Below are positions 54,596 to 62,488 of a stretch of 64,000 bases of DNA, piece after piece. Every line of letters begins with the position of its first letter. Positions within the stretch are counted from its first letter, which is position 1. Made by a program: the position numbers and the translations under genes. The notes beneath the pieces are model-generated. The model did not search any database, had not been told where the DNA came from, and worked only from the letters and a program-made list of their open reading frames with translations. Source of the stretch: a virus; the IMG/VR virus record IMGVR_UViG_3300050016_000116, positions 35,645 through 99,644 of that record; one strand, 5' to 3'.

Positions 54596-55459
54596 GTGCC
54601 TGACTTCCCCTCCGATGTGCGTCCTCTGGTTCAGGGCATTCCGTGGGGTGAGACCTTCCCCCCGAAGCCGAACCCTCCGGTTCCATCTCTCGATGGGCGG
54701 ACAGCGGCGCTCTACGTTCTGCGGGACTACATCACGGCGCTGACGTTCCGGCGCTACGCGGGTCCAAGCGCTCCTCCCATCGCGTTCAAGATCTCACCCG
54801 CGAACTTCCACGTGGAGTGGCCGGATTCGAACCAAGACGAGGTCACACCGTCGATCTCCGTTACGGATGACCGAGCGGACTACGACGTCATCGGACTCGT
54901 TTCGTACATCGAGGAAGACACGATCAACCTCTACGCCCCGGGAACCGTGCTCCAGTGGCAAGCGGAGTACGTGGAGACCATCAACCTGGAGATCCACACG
55001 AGCAAGAAGGCAGAACGTCGGGCGATCTGCGCCGGTATGGAGATCGCGTTCTCTCCGACCGAGCAGATGAGCGGGGTGCGGTTCCAGATGCCGCTCTACT
55101 TCGATGAGCTTGTCTGCTTCACGCTCATGCGCCGCGAGAACATGGACACGGAGGACAGCGCGCGGAACCGGCGTGTGGCGCAGATTGAGCTCCAGATGCG
55201 TTTCAACATCGTGCAGCTCGTGAACGTCGCGGACATGCAGCCCTCGGTGGTGGTGAACACGGACGTGGACCAAGTCTCCAACCAGCCAATCGACCTCACG
55301 CAGGATCCGCGAGCCGTCCTCGGGTCAGACTTGCGAGCGCTCCGGTCGTACCTCAACGCGACGTCAGCAAGCCGTCCTACACGCCTCTTCACTCCCCAGG
55401 TGTCGTCCTACACGGGAGGTCCTACCAAAGGGCTCACTTTCGGTCCTGAGCGGGAGTAG
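54596..55459 (+). CDS. putative structural protein upstream of the tail sheath
   Basis: 287 aa, GTG start. PIAFKISPANFHVEWPDSNQDEVTPSISV, YAPGTVLQWQAEYVETINLEIHTSKKAERRAICAGMEIAFSP and MRFNIVQLVNVADMQ: mixed beta fold like phage tail-completion proteins. No confident family. Likely neck/tail terminator. Confidence 0.55.
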   Translation: MPDFPSDVRPLVQGIPWGETFPPKPNPPVPSLDGRTAALYVLRDYITALTFRRYAGPSAPPIAFKISPANFHVEWPDSNQDEVTPSISVTDDRADYDVIGLVSYIEEDTINLYAPGTVLQWQAEYVETINLEIHTSKKAERRAICAGMEIAFSPTEQMSGVRFQMPLYFDELVCFTLMRRENMDTEDSARNRRVAQIELQMRFNIVQLVNVADMQPSVVVNTDVDQVSNQPIDLTQDPRAVLGSDLRALRSYLNATSASRPTRLFTPQVSSYTGGPTKGLTFGPERE

Positions 55460-55480
55460 TGGCAAAGGGAGCGTCTTTCG

Positions 55481-55486
55481 TAGATA
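55481..55486 (+). promoter_or_regulatory. -10-like TAGATA before the tail sheath gene
   Basis: GTGGCAAAGG (as at 47493) lies 15-17 nt upstream of TAGATA; leader with AAAGGAG before ATG 55530. Confidence 0.4.
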
Positions 55487-55529
55487 CTCCACTCGTCCTC
55501 GGATGAATCTCCCAAAGGAGTGAGCGAAG

Positions 55530-58115
55530 ATGAGTGGAGCGAGCTACACCCGTAGGTTCCTGTTCGACCCGGGTAACAACGTTCTGCTGAACATCGAGTC
55601 GATCAACATCCTCGATCTTACCCCGCCCGCGTCCATCGCCGGCATTGCCTCGGGGACAGTGCTCCTTGTGGGGGAGTTCGAAGATGGGCCCTACAACTCT
55701 CCGCTTCAGGTGAACGGGGCCACGGATCTCCTGACCCAGATGGGAGGCTTTGGCTTCTCCTACGGGGGTCTCTCGGGACAGTACCCGTGTGCCGTCGCGC
55801 GCTACGCGGACGGGGCGGTGTTGCCGGAATACTGGAACGGCAACGCGATGATCCAGATGAACGGGAACCAATTCGGGGCTCTCGTGGTCTGTCGCCCGAA
55901 CACAAGCGTGGGCAGCGTCACGCTCACGTCTTGCGCCTACCTCACGGGCGCATCCACGTTCCGGTACCTGCTCACCGCGGGTCAGGTGCTCGGTCTCGAC
56001 GTCGGAGCTGGTCCGCAGACAGCGACGTTTTCCGCCACCGCAGCCGTCACGACGTCGGCAGCGCAGACCTTCCCCGATGGGTTCGTGGGAGGGGAGACTC
56101 TCACCCTCGGGTACGACCAGGCATCCAACTTCCTGGTCACGTTTCTTCCCGGGGACACGACGCAGGCAGCGGTCATTGCGCGCATCAACCTGTTCGCTGG
56201 GTTCGCATTCGCAGCTTCCTCCTCCGGAACCGTGATGACACTCACGGGACTTCAGCTCGGCAATCAGGCGCAGGTTCGCGTGGTCGCAGCGAGCGCGGGT
56301 GGCGTGCTCACGCAGCTCGGTCTGACAGTCGGGACAAGTTTCGGCACCGGCAACGTCGCCAACATCACCGCGGTGACTCCTCAGGAGGTCTCCGCGGTCG
56401 TGCAGACCGCAATTGCTAACACCCGTGTCGAGCTGGACCAGAACGGTGCTCTGCGCATCTCCAACTCCCTCGGCACGCTCAGCTCCTACGTCTTCATCAC
56501 CGCTGCCACGACGGCCACGGGACTCGGGTTCGCACCCGGGCAGATGGGGACTAACCTCGGACTCGCAGGAGTGCTCAGCGGAGCTGGCACGTACGTCATC
56601 GTGACGGCTGGCACGTTCACGATGCAGATCGACCCGGGCAACCCTCTCGGGGTGAACGGAGGTCTGCCCTTCACGGTCACTCTCGCGGGTGGTGAGTCGA
56701 TCGGGCAGACGGTCACGAAGATCAACACGGCTGCCGGCACCACGGTCGCGTACGCAGACAGCACGGTCCGCATCGCGATCATCGGGAAGACCCCCGGGGG
56801 TTCGGTCAACTTCATTTCCGCGTCCACCGCAGCCGTGGTCACGCAGATGGGATTCTCGTTCGGCGTCACGGTCGGTGCTCCGTACCCCCAGGGCTCCATC
56901 CCTGCTGGGACCGTCGTGCAGAATGCAGGCGCCACCGCGGTCTACGTCACCACGCAGTCTGTCTCCTTCGGTCCTACGGGCGTGACGATTGCGGGTGCAT
57001 CCGCAGCGCTCCTCGGTCCGTGGTCGGTGCCCGTGCGCTTCGCGAACGACAACGGGGTGGGAGCTTCGCAGTTGGGAGGCGCGATCACCGTCCTCCCGGT
57101 TCCCCCGCTCATCGTCAGCCTGAACGTCGTCAACCCAGCAGGGCTGACTGCGGCGCTCACCGATGCCCAGATCGATGCGGCCTACGTGAACGCAATCGCG
57201 ACCACGGTGAACACGAACTCCGTGGCAGCGCAGGCCAACATCTCCTTCTCCGCTCGCCAGTCGAATACCGTGCGCGCGGCGATGAAGAACAACGCGCTCA
57301 TCGCATCGGCCAACGGGTGCTTCGGGCGCGTCACGTGCATTCGTCCTCCCCTCGGGACCACGGAAGCCGACGCGTTCAACAACGGTGCTTCCCCGGGTGT
57401 CGGTGCAACGCGCGACCAGCGGGTCATCTACTGCTGGCCGGGGCGTTCCACCTTCGTCCCGATCATCGCTCAGATCGGCACGCAGGGAGGGGCGGGGTTC
57501 ACCGCCAGCGGGAACATAGACGCGGGCTCTGACGGGCTCATGGCGTCCGTGCTCTCGCAGCTCCCTCCCGAGGAGAACCCGGGGCAGGAGACCGCGTTCA
57601 CGGGCGGCACCATCGGGCTGGAGAGTTCCCCCAACGCGCAGGGGCTCCAGATCGGGGACTACATAGCCGGCAAGGCTGCCGGGGTCGCGATGCTCCGGGT
57701 GGACTCGAACGGAGTCGTCATCTTCCAGAGCGGTGTCACGAGCGTCAACCCACTCATCTACCCGTCCCTCTGCCGCATCTCTCGTCGGCGCATGGCCGAC
57801 TTCATCCAGGACAGCATCGCGCTCATCTGTTCTTCCTACGGGAAGAAGCTCAACACCGCCGCGCGTCGCAATGCGCTGACGAGCGAGATCCGTTCCTTCC
57901 TCGATCAGCTCCTCTCCGTGAACAACCCGGGGTCGCAGCGCATCGGCGGGTACTCGGTCGACCCGGTCAGTGGGAACACTCCGGTCACCCTCGGCATGGG
58001 GATGTTCCGCATCATCGTCAACGTCCTCACCCTCTCGTCTCTCGACTCCATCGTCATCCAGACGGAGATCGGTGACGAGGTCTCTGTCACCGAGCAGCTT
58101 CCCCAGGCGGCGTGA
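55530..58115 (+). CDS. tail sheath protein
   Basis: 861 aa. The C-terminal 120 residues are diagnostic: RRRMADFIQDSIALICSSYGKKLN, RNALTSEIRSFLDQLLSV and FRIIVNVLTLSSLDSIVIQTEIG, as in contractile sheath subunits. The N-terminus (LLNIESINILDLTPPASIAGIASGTVLLVGEFEDGP) is the matching sheath entry strand. A large Gly/Ala/Thr-rich beta insertion (about residues 130-500) makes it long compared with usual 400-650 aa sheaths and may protrude from the tail. Shows that the phage is a myovirus. Confidence 0.9.
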   Translation: MSGASYTRRFLFDPGNNVLLNIESINILDLTPPASIAGIASGTVLLVGEFEDGPYNSPLQVNGATDLLTQMGGFGFSYGGLSGQYPCAVARYADGAVLPEYWNGNAMIQMNGNQFGALVVCRPNTSVGSVTLTSCAYLTGASTFRYLLTAGQVLGLDVGAGPQTATFSATAAVTTSAAQTFPDGFVGGETLTLGYDQASNFLVTFLPGDTTQAAVIARINLFAGFAFAASSSGTVMTLTGLQLGNQAQVRVVAASAGGVLTQLGLTVGTSFGTGNVANITAVTPQEVSAVVQTAIANTRVELDQNGALRISNSLGTLSSYVFITAATTATGLGFAPGQMGTNLGLAGVLSGAGTYVIVTAGTFTMQIDPGNPLGVNGGLPFTVTLAGGESIGQTVTKINTAAGTTVAYADSTVRIAIIGKTPGGSVNFISASTAAVVTQMGFSFGVTVGAPYPQGSIPAGTVVQNAGATAVYVTTQSVSFGPTGVTIAGASAALLGPWSVPVRFANDNGVGASQLGGAITVLPVPPLIVSLNVVNPAGLTAALTDAQIDAAYVNAIATTVNTNSVAAQANISFSARQSNTVRAAMKNNALIASANGCFGRVTCIRPPLGTTEADAFNNGASPGVGATRDQRVIYCWPGRSTFVPIIAQIGTQGGAGFTASGNIDAGSDGLMASVLSQLPPEENPGQETAFTGGTIGLESSPNAQGLQIGDYIAGKAAGVAMLRVDSNGVVIFQSGVTSVNPLIYPSLCRISRRRMADFIQDSIALICSSYGKKLNTAARRNALTSEIRSFLDQLLSVNNPGSQRIGGYSVDPVSGNTPVTLGMGMFRIIVNVLTLSSLDSIVIQTEIGDEVSVTEQLPQAA

Positions 58116-58150
58116 GCCGGTCTTCCTGAACCCCACGTAGGAGAACCCCC

Positions 58151-58600
58151 ATGGCAGTTCGCAATCCGGCGCAGCGTATCAAGGGTCAGGAAACGAGCAT
58201 CCTCTGGACGCAGGATTCTCAGCTCCAGGCCACGCTCACCGACATCCAGAACTTCAACATGGAGCTGGAGTTCGAGATCAAGAGCCAGGGGTACCTGGGG
58301 GAGAAGACGAATCGGAAGGACGAGATCTACAACGGGACGAAGTTCGACATGGAGTTGAACATTCACACCCAGGACTTCTTCAAGTTCCGGCAGGCGATCA
58401 AGGACCGGGCGCAGCGCAACACTCCCGACGTCCAGTTCAACATCACCACCGTCCTTCAGTTCCCGAACGGACAGACCCCCGTGACGCGGCTTCCTGATTG
58501 TTTCTTCGGACCCAACCCGATGACCATCAGCTCCCGTGGCGACTACGTGAAGATCAAGCTCACCGGGGAAGTGGGCGACGAGTCGACGCAGACAAGCTAG
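58151..58600 (+). CDS. tail tube protein
   Basis: 149 aa directly after the sheath. QATLTDIQNFNMELEFEIKSQGYLGEKTNRKDEIYNG and FNITTVLQFPNGQTPVTRLPDCFFGPNPMTISSRGDYVKIKLTGEVGD match the XkdM-type tube fold of contractile tails. Followed by an interleaved set of inverted repeats. Confidence 0.85.
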   Translation: MAVRNPAQRIKGQETSILWTQDSQLQATLTDIQNFNMELEFEIKSQGYLGEKTNRKDEIYNGTKFDMELNIHTQDFFKFRQAIKDRAQRNTPDVQFNITTVLQFPNGQTPVTRLPDCFFGPNPMTISSRGDYVKIKLTGEVGDESTQTS

Positions 58601-58696
58601 GAGGCGCCACCCTTACGGGCACCCGCGAGCGTTGCACGATGGTGTCCTCTCGGGGACACTTTCGGTTTGGGGCGCCTCCTGAACAGCGCTCGCGGG
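58599..58696 (+). promoter_or_regulatory. interleaved inverted repeats, possible RNA pseudoknot
   Basis: AGGAGGCGCC (58599-58608) pairs with GGCGCCTCCT (58671-58680). CCCGCGAGCG (58622-58631) pairs with CGCTCGCGGG (58687-58696). The two 10-bp stems cross, as in an H-type pseudoknot. GTGTCC/GGACAC (58642-58647/58654-58659) makes a third hairpin inside. No T-run follows. Confidence 0.75.
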
Positions 58697-58706
58697 AGTC
58701 CACCAC

Positions 58707-59228
58707 ATGCCCACGCACCGCATCGAGCTAGAGGACGCGAGGGAGTGGTGGGGGGAGAAGGTGGAGGGACTCCGGGAAGCCGCTCTAAGGGGCCTTTACG
58801 GCGCAGCGTTGAGGACTGTTCAGCACATCCAGACCTCCATCATCCCGAACGAAGCTCACCCCCCGGTCGACCGAGGCGCGTTCCGAGCGGGGTGGAGGGC
58901 AGCGAAGCTCTCGAATGGAGCGCTGGTGCAGAACACCCTGCCCTACGCATCGGTCATCGAGTACGGGGCTCACGCGGACAACGTGAAGATCTCACGCCCG
59001 ATGATCGAAGCGCTGACCGAGTGGGTGAAGCGTAAGGGGCTGGCTGGGAACAGGAGAGGGGCTGACTTCGACACGAACTCCAGGAACATCGCGTGGGCAA
59101 TAGCGGTGTCGATGAAGCGTCGTGGAATCTTTGCCCCTCAAGGACTTCGAGTCCTGGAGAAGGCAGAGAAGAAGATCCCTCAGTTCATTCAGGAAGAAGT
59201 GAAGCGGGAGATGGATCGAGTTCGCTAG
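58707..59228 (+). CDS. HK97 gp10-like tail completion / joining protein
   Basis: 173 aa. VDRGAFRAGWRAAKLSNGALVQNTLPYASVIEYGAHADNVKISR is the gp10/neck-protein pattern (V..G.LR.s....n....Y...vE.G). A C-terminal helix follows (GLRVLEKAEKKIPQFIQEEVKREMD). Translation begins 11 nt after the pseudoknot-like structure with no clear Shine-Dalgarno. Confidence 0.7.
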   Translation: MPTHRIELEDAREWWGEKVEGLREAALRGLYGAALRTVQHIQTSIIPNEAHPPVDRGAFRAGWRAAKLSNGALVQNTLPYASVIEYGAHADNVKISRPMIEALTEWVKRKGLAGNRRGADFDTNSRNIAWAIAVSMKRRGIFAPQGLRVLEKAEKKIPQFIQEEVKREMDRVR

Positions 59229-59266
59229 ACCAACTCGTCCATACCGGAGCTTCGCAAGAGGTTTTT

Positions 59267-59272
59267 TAGACT
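59267..59272 (+). promoter_or_regulatory. -10-like TAGACT (upstream of a second site at 59314)
   Basis: GGTTTTTTAGACT after GCTTCGCAAGAGG (compare 12261-12288). An ATG 9 nt further (59281) opens only 11 codons. Confidence 0.35.
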
Positions 59273-59313
59273 TTCTTTCCATGGGTGGCATTCGTCCCAA
59301 GATTCGATGGTGG

Positions 59314-59319
59314 TAACCT
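59314..59319 (+). promoter_or_regulatory. -10-like TAACCT before the tail chaperone
   Basis: GTGGTAACCT, then GCGGAGG and ATG 59339. Tandem with the 59267 site. Confidence 0.4.
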
Positions 59320-59338
59320 CTGGCGCGGAGGCACTCCT

Positions 59339-59908
59339 ATGACCATGCAGATCAACGAAGAGACCGTGACCGCAGCGGACAAGCAGAAGCTCGGGATCGA
59401 TAAGGCGAAGAGCGCAGTGGAGGACGTGATCGATTCAGTGAATGCGGCCAACAATGCGGAGGACAAGGCGGATGAGGTGGCTGTCAATCCGCCTCCAGGT
59501 GCATTCCCAACGTGGGTGAAGTTGCCTGCGGGGTTGGAGTTCCCTCCTGGACGACGTATCCAGGCACTTCGTTTCAAAGCGGAGTGGACGGATGTGCCGA
59601 GGAAGGGAGAGCGACAGTGCATCCTCTGGCCACTTTCGGAAGCAGATGAGAAGTTGGCCTACCAGCGCACGCGTGGAGAGAGCGCGATGAGCCTGAACGA
59701 ACTCGCCAAGCAGATGGTCAGGGTGGTTGACGGTCAGCTCGTGACTTGGGGAGACGGAACCCCTTCGGACCTCACGCAGTGGTGGACGGAGATCGGCGCG
59801 CGGTGCCGGACACTCATCAAGAACTCCTACGCGAAGATGCACACGCTGGAGGCGGGTGACCTCGCTGCTTTTTTTACCGATTGTCAGGCTGTGAGGACGG
59901 CGACCTAA
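59339..59908 (+). CDS. tail assembly chaperone (gpG-like, zero frame)
   Basis: 189 aa, GGAGG upstream. N-terminal helical acidic part, then GAFPTWVKLPAGLEFPPGRRIQALRFKAEWTDVPRKGERQCILWPLSEADEKLAYQRTRG, typical of chaperones that follow the tube gene and precede the tape measure. Near its end GCT GCT TTT TTT ACC contains a T-TTT-TTT slippery heptamer, allowing a -1 shift into the 59875-60192 extension. Confidence 0.75.
   Translation: MTMQINEETVTAADKQKLGIDKAKSAVEDVIDSVNAANNAEDKADEVAVNPPPGAFPTWVKLPAGLEFPPGRRIQALRFKAEWTDVPRKGERQCILWPLSEADEKLAYQRTRGESAMSLNELAKQMVRVVDGQLVTWGDGTPSDLTQWWTEIGARCRTLIKNSYAKMHTLEAGDLAAFFTDCQAVRTAT
59869..59876 (+). promoter_or_regulatory. -1 programmed frameshift slippery site (T7A)
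   Basis: Seven T in the arrangement T TTT TTT relative to the zero frame. Both tRNAs can re-pair after slipping back one base, and the -1 frame stays open for 105 more codons. Same position (between tube and tape measure genes) as gpG/gpGT of lambda. Confidence 0.85.
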
Positions 59909-60192
59909 AGCCACGTGGTTGGGACGTTCAAGACCCACACGTCTTGAAGGATCGACTCAACGAAGTCACTTTCTTCTTCGGTTCTTCGGCGGATGCGTTC
60001 TGGCATTCGCTTGCGGGCGAAGATGGGACGGAGGTGATGAAGTCCCGACTCAAGGCGAAGATGTACTTGGCAAAGTATGCCCACATCTCTCCTTTCGAGT
60101 GGGAACATCGAGAGGTCTCTCAGCTTCACGAGCACTTTGCAGCGCTAAGTGAGATGATTCGAGAGACCAAGGGCGGATTCGCGGAGGATTGA
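59875..60192 (+). CDS. tail assembly chaperone extension (gpT-like, -1 frame)
   Basis: Open frame that joins the zero-frame protein after the slip (…AAFF then YRLSGCEDGD). It encodes about 105 residues: VLKDRLNEVTFFFGSSADAFWHSL, MKSRLKAKMYLAKYAHISPFEWEHREVSQLHEHFAALSEMIRE. No start codon with a Shine-Dalgarno is available, which supports production as a G-T fusion. Ends 1 nt before the tape measure start. Confidence 0.78.
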   Translation, partial: YRLSGCEDGDLKPRGWDVQDPHVLKDRLNEVTFFFGSSADAFWHSLAGEDGTEVMKSRLKAKMYLAKYAHISPFEWEHREVSQLHEHFAALSEMIRETKGGFAED

Positions 60193-60193
60193 G

Positions 60194-62092
60194 ATGCCTG
60201 AAGAGACAGAGATCCACGCGAAGCTGGTACTGGACGAAGGGGCAAAGGAAGCCGCTGAGAAGATGGGAGAGGGGTTTGAGCACCTCTCCGAGCGGGTACA
60301 CGAGACCCAGCACGAGTTGATGGGTATGGCGAAGCAGGCGCTAGCCATGGCAGCCGGCTTCCAGCTCTCTCATGGCATCGAGAGCATCAAGGAGTTCGGG
60401 CACGAAGTCATCGGTGCAGCGATGGCCAGCGAGGACCAGATCCGGGCTCTCGCTGGTCTCGTTGCCATGACCGACAAGACTGGCATGTCCTTTGAGGAAA
60501 CTGAGGAGAGGGCAAAGGACCTCCACGAGAACCTGGAGAAGATGGCGATCGAGGCTGGGCAATCGGGTCAGGCTGTAGGGGATGCGTTCGAACTCATCGC
60601 GTCTCGGTCGCAGAAGTCCTCAGAGGAAGTGCTCGCGCTCACTGACAAGATGGCGACTGCGGCCAAGCTCCTACCAGCGGGCATTGAGAGCATCGCGGGA
60701 GCCTGGCGCGACATGGAGACGGGGATCGTGCGCCCCAAGAATGCGCTTGTGCAGCTCATGGTCCAGACCCACACGGTCAATGGGACAATGAAGCAGGTAG
60801 CGCACACGATCTCTGAGATGCTTCAGAAGGGGGAGTCAGAGAAGGTCTTCAAACTTGCAGAGACAGCAATCGACAAGATGGCGCAGAAGGCAGAGCACGC
60901 CCCATTCACTTTTCGTCAGCTCGCTACTTCTCTCGAAGGGGTGCGCGAAGTTGCGTACAAGACGTTCGGTGAACCTCTGCTTGCCTCGCTTACACCTCCC
61001 GTGGAGAAGCTTCGATCCTACTTTCTCCACAATGAGGAGCGCATCGAGCATTGGGCTCATACCGTAGGGGAGAAGGCAGGGGTATGGATTACCAGCGCAG
61101 CGGGATCACTGGAGCACGCGTTCGAATATCTCCAGAGTCACGCAGATGAGATCGAGAGTGCGATCAAGACGGGTGCATCTGCCCTGATGGCGGTGATGAG
61201 TTTCATCGTCGACCACAAGGATGTCATCGCGGCGGCGTGGGGCGCCAACATGGCAGCTAAGGGAGTCAGTGGGATCGCAAGTCTCGCGAGTGGGCTGGGT
61301 GGGTTGGGCGGGATGAGCATGGCAGGTATGGCCAGCTCAGTCGGTCCTCAGATGGCTTTCGTTGCCATGGTGGCGTCTCTTGTCGCGGCTGCTGACCAGA
61401 CGATGAAGCTCAACGAAGAGCTGGACTCCTACGGAAGGTCTGGAGATGCGGCTGCAAAGATCCGCGCCATGGAGACCGCTGCACTCGAAGGTAACACTGT
61501 GCAGGTTCGGAAGTGGGCGGACGAGATTGAAGCACTCGATCCCACTCTCGTCTCTCTCGCCAATACGATTAGTGATCTCACCAGTGCGACCAAGCAGGCG
61601 AATGCGGCGCTCGATGCGGGAACTGTTACTGACGTCTATTCGTTGGAGACATTCGCAGCCTATGCTCCCGAGAAGGTGGCGGGGCAGTTCTGGACTGACT
61701 TCGGTATTGCGATGACGACGGCCCACAAGAGCACCAACGAGAAGGTGATGGGTGAGTTTCTTGTCACGCACCACGAGGCATTCGACAGGGTGTTGGATGC
61801 GATGCGCCGGACGAAGATGGACATTGGCGCGGAGAGCACGGAGCTGGCCAACGCGCTCGCGGGCATGGGCCATAAGGACATGGCGGACAAGGTGAAGGCA
61901 GCCGCGAAGAGGGGAGCCGATGGGGCTCACCCCGGGGCACCAAACTATGACTTCCGAGGATCCAACTTTCACATCAAGCAGGACTTCCGCGACCAGGATC
62001 CTGACAGGGTGATGATTGAGTTCAGGAAGGATCTTCAGAAACATGCGGTAGCGCGTATTCAGAGCCGGAACGCCACGCCGTTTGGACTCTGA
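60194..62092 (+). CDS. tail tape measure protein
   Basis: 632 aa, GGAGG upstream, directly after the chaperone genes. Helical throughout (AAEKMGEGFEHLSERVHETQHELMGMAKQALAMAAGFQL; SIKEFGHEVIGAAMASEDQIRALAGLVAMTD), a Gly/Met/Ala-rich hydrophobic centre (GIASLASGLGGLGGMSMAGMASSVGP) and a QDFRDQDPDRVMIEFRKDLQKHAV tail (phage tail-tip motif). By the usual 1.5 Å per residue rule it would predict a short tail of roughly 95 nm. Confidence 0.85.
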   Translation: MPEETEIHAKLVLDEGAKEAAEKMGEGFEHLSERVHETQHELMGMAKQALAMAAGFQLSHGIESIKEFGHEVIGAAMASEDQIRALAGLVAMTDKTGMSFEETEERAKDLHENLEKMAIEAGQSGQAVGDAFELIASRSQKSSEEVLALTDKMATAAKLLPAGIESIAGAWRDMETGIVRPKNALVQLMVQTHTVNGTMKQVAHTISEMLQKGESEKVFKLAETAIDKMAQKAEHAPFTFRQLATSLEGVREVAYKTFGEPLLASLTPPVEKLRSYFLHNEERIEHWAHTVGEKAGVWITSAAGSLEHAFEYLQSHADEIESAIKTGASALMAVMSFIVDHKDVIAAAWGANMAAKGVSGIASLASGLGGLGGMSMAGMASSVGPQMAFVAMVASLVAAADQTMKLNEELDSYGRSGDAAAKIRAMETAALEGNTVQVRKWADEIEALDPTLVSLANTISDLTSATKQANAALDAGTVTDVYSLETFAAYAPEKVAGQFWTDFGIAMTTAHKSTNEKVMGEFLVTHHEAFDRVLDAMRRTKMDIGAESTELANALAGMGHKDMADKVKAAAKRGADGAHPGAPNYDFRGSNFHIKQDFRDQDPDRVMIEFRKDLQKHAVARIQSRNATPFGL

Positions 62093-62103
62093 GTAATTCG
62101 TGG

Positions 62104-62109
62104 TAGCGT
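62104..62109 (+). promoter_or_regulatory. -10-like TAGCGT with TTGGAC 16 nt upstream
   Basis: TTGGAC at the end of the tape measure gene, 16-bp spacer, TAGCGT; leader with GAGGAGAG before ATG 62137. Confidence 0.45.
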
Positions 62110-62136
62110 CACTTCATCCCACGCACGAGGAGAGCC

Positions 62137-62334
62137 ATGGCATTCCCCCCGAAGAAGACTCCCGGATCCGTTTCGTCCAGCTCGTCCCCGAGCGATTCCC
62201 CCGCGTCGTCTTCGACCGTGATGCCCGCTGGGTCGGGTTCCTCGATGACCGCTTCCTCCATGTCTGCGTCCTCGTCATCGAGCGCGGAGGACAACCCGAT
62301 GGCGGCGTGGGTCAAGAAGAGGGGCGGGAAGTAG
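62137..62334 (+). CDS. Ser-rich small protein with AEDNPM C-terminal motif
   Basis: 65 aa. About 25 Ser in the middle (SSSSSPSDSPASSSTV, SMSASSSSSAEDNPM), basic ends. The tail AEDNPMAAWVKKRGGK shares AEDNPMxxW with the protein at 30965. Probably a disordered linker plus docking peptide, produced with tail genes. Confidence 0.6.
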   Translation: MAFPPKKTPGSVSSSSSPSDSPASSSTVMPAGSGSSMTASSMSASSSSSAEDNPMAAWVKKRGGK

Positions 62335-62351
62335 CAACGGTGGCGTCCTGG

Positions 62352-62426
62352 CGCCTCTAGGACGCGTTTTCCGGCTCCAGCCCAACGTCCGCTAGGGTCA
62401 CGGTTGGGAAGCGCGTCCTAGAGGCG
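62352..62426 (+). promoter_or_regulatory. composite module, long inverted repeat (copy 3)
   Basis: Arms CGCCTCTAGGACGCG (62352-62366) and CGCGTCCTAGAGGCG (62412-62426): 15 bp perfect, 45-nt spacer. Followed by TCTAGGAGG and the 26-bp palindrome. Non-coding gap 62335-62488. Confidence 0.8.
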
Positions 62427-62443
62427 TCTAGGAGGTCGGAACC

Positions 62444-62469
62444 GGATTCGAAAAGCGCTTTTCGAATCC
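62444..62469. repeat. palindrome copy 11 (26 bp)
   Basis: Full 26-bp form, 17 nt after the long inverted repeat and 19 nt before the TTG start of the LysM protein, next to TGGAGAG. Confidence 0.97.
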
Positions 62470-62488
62470 CCCTGGAGAGCGTGCCCCT

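Noticed and set aside
55434-58136. 900-aa open frame on the minus strand opposite the tail sheath gene
   Set aside because: Extremely Arg/Asp/His-rich, with no domain; it is the antisense shadow of GC-rich codons of a clear sheath gene.
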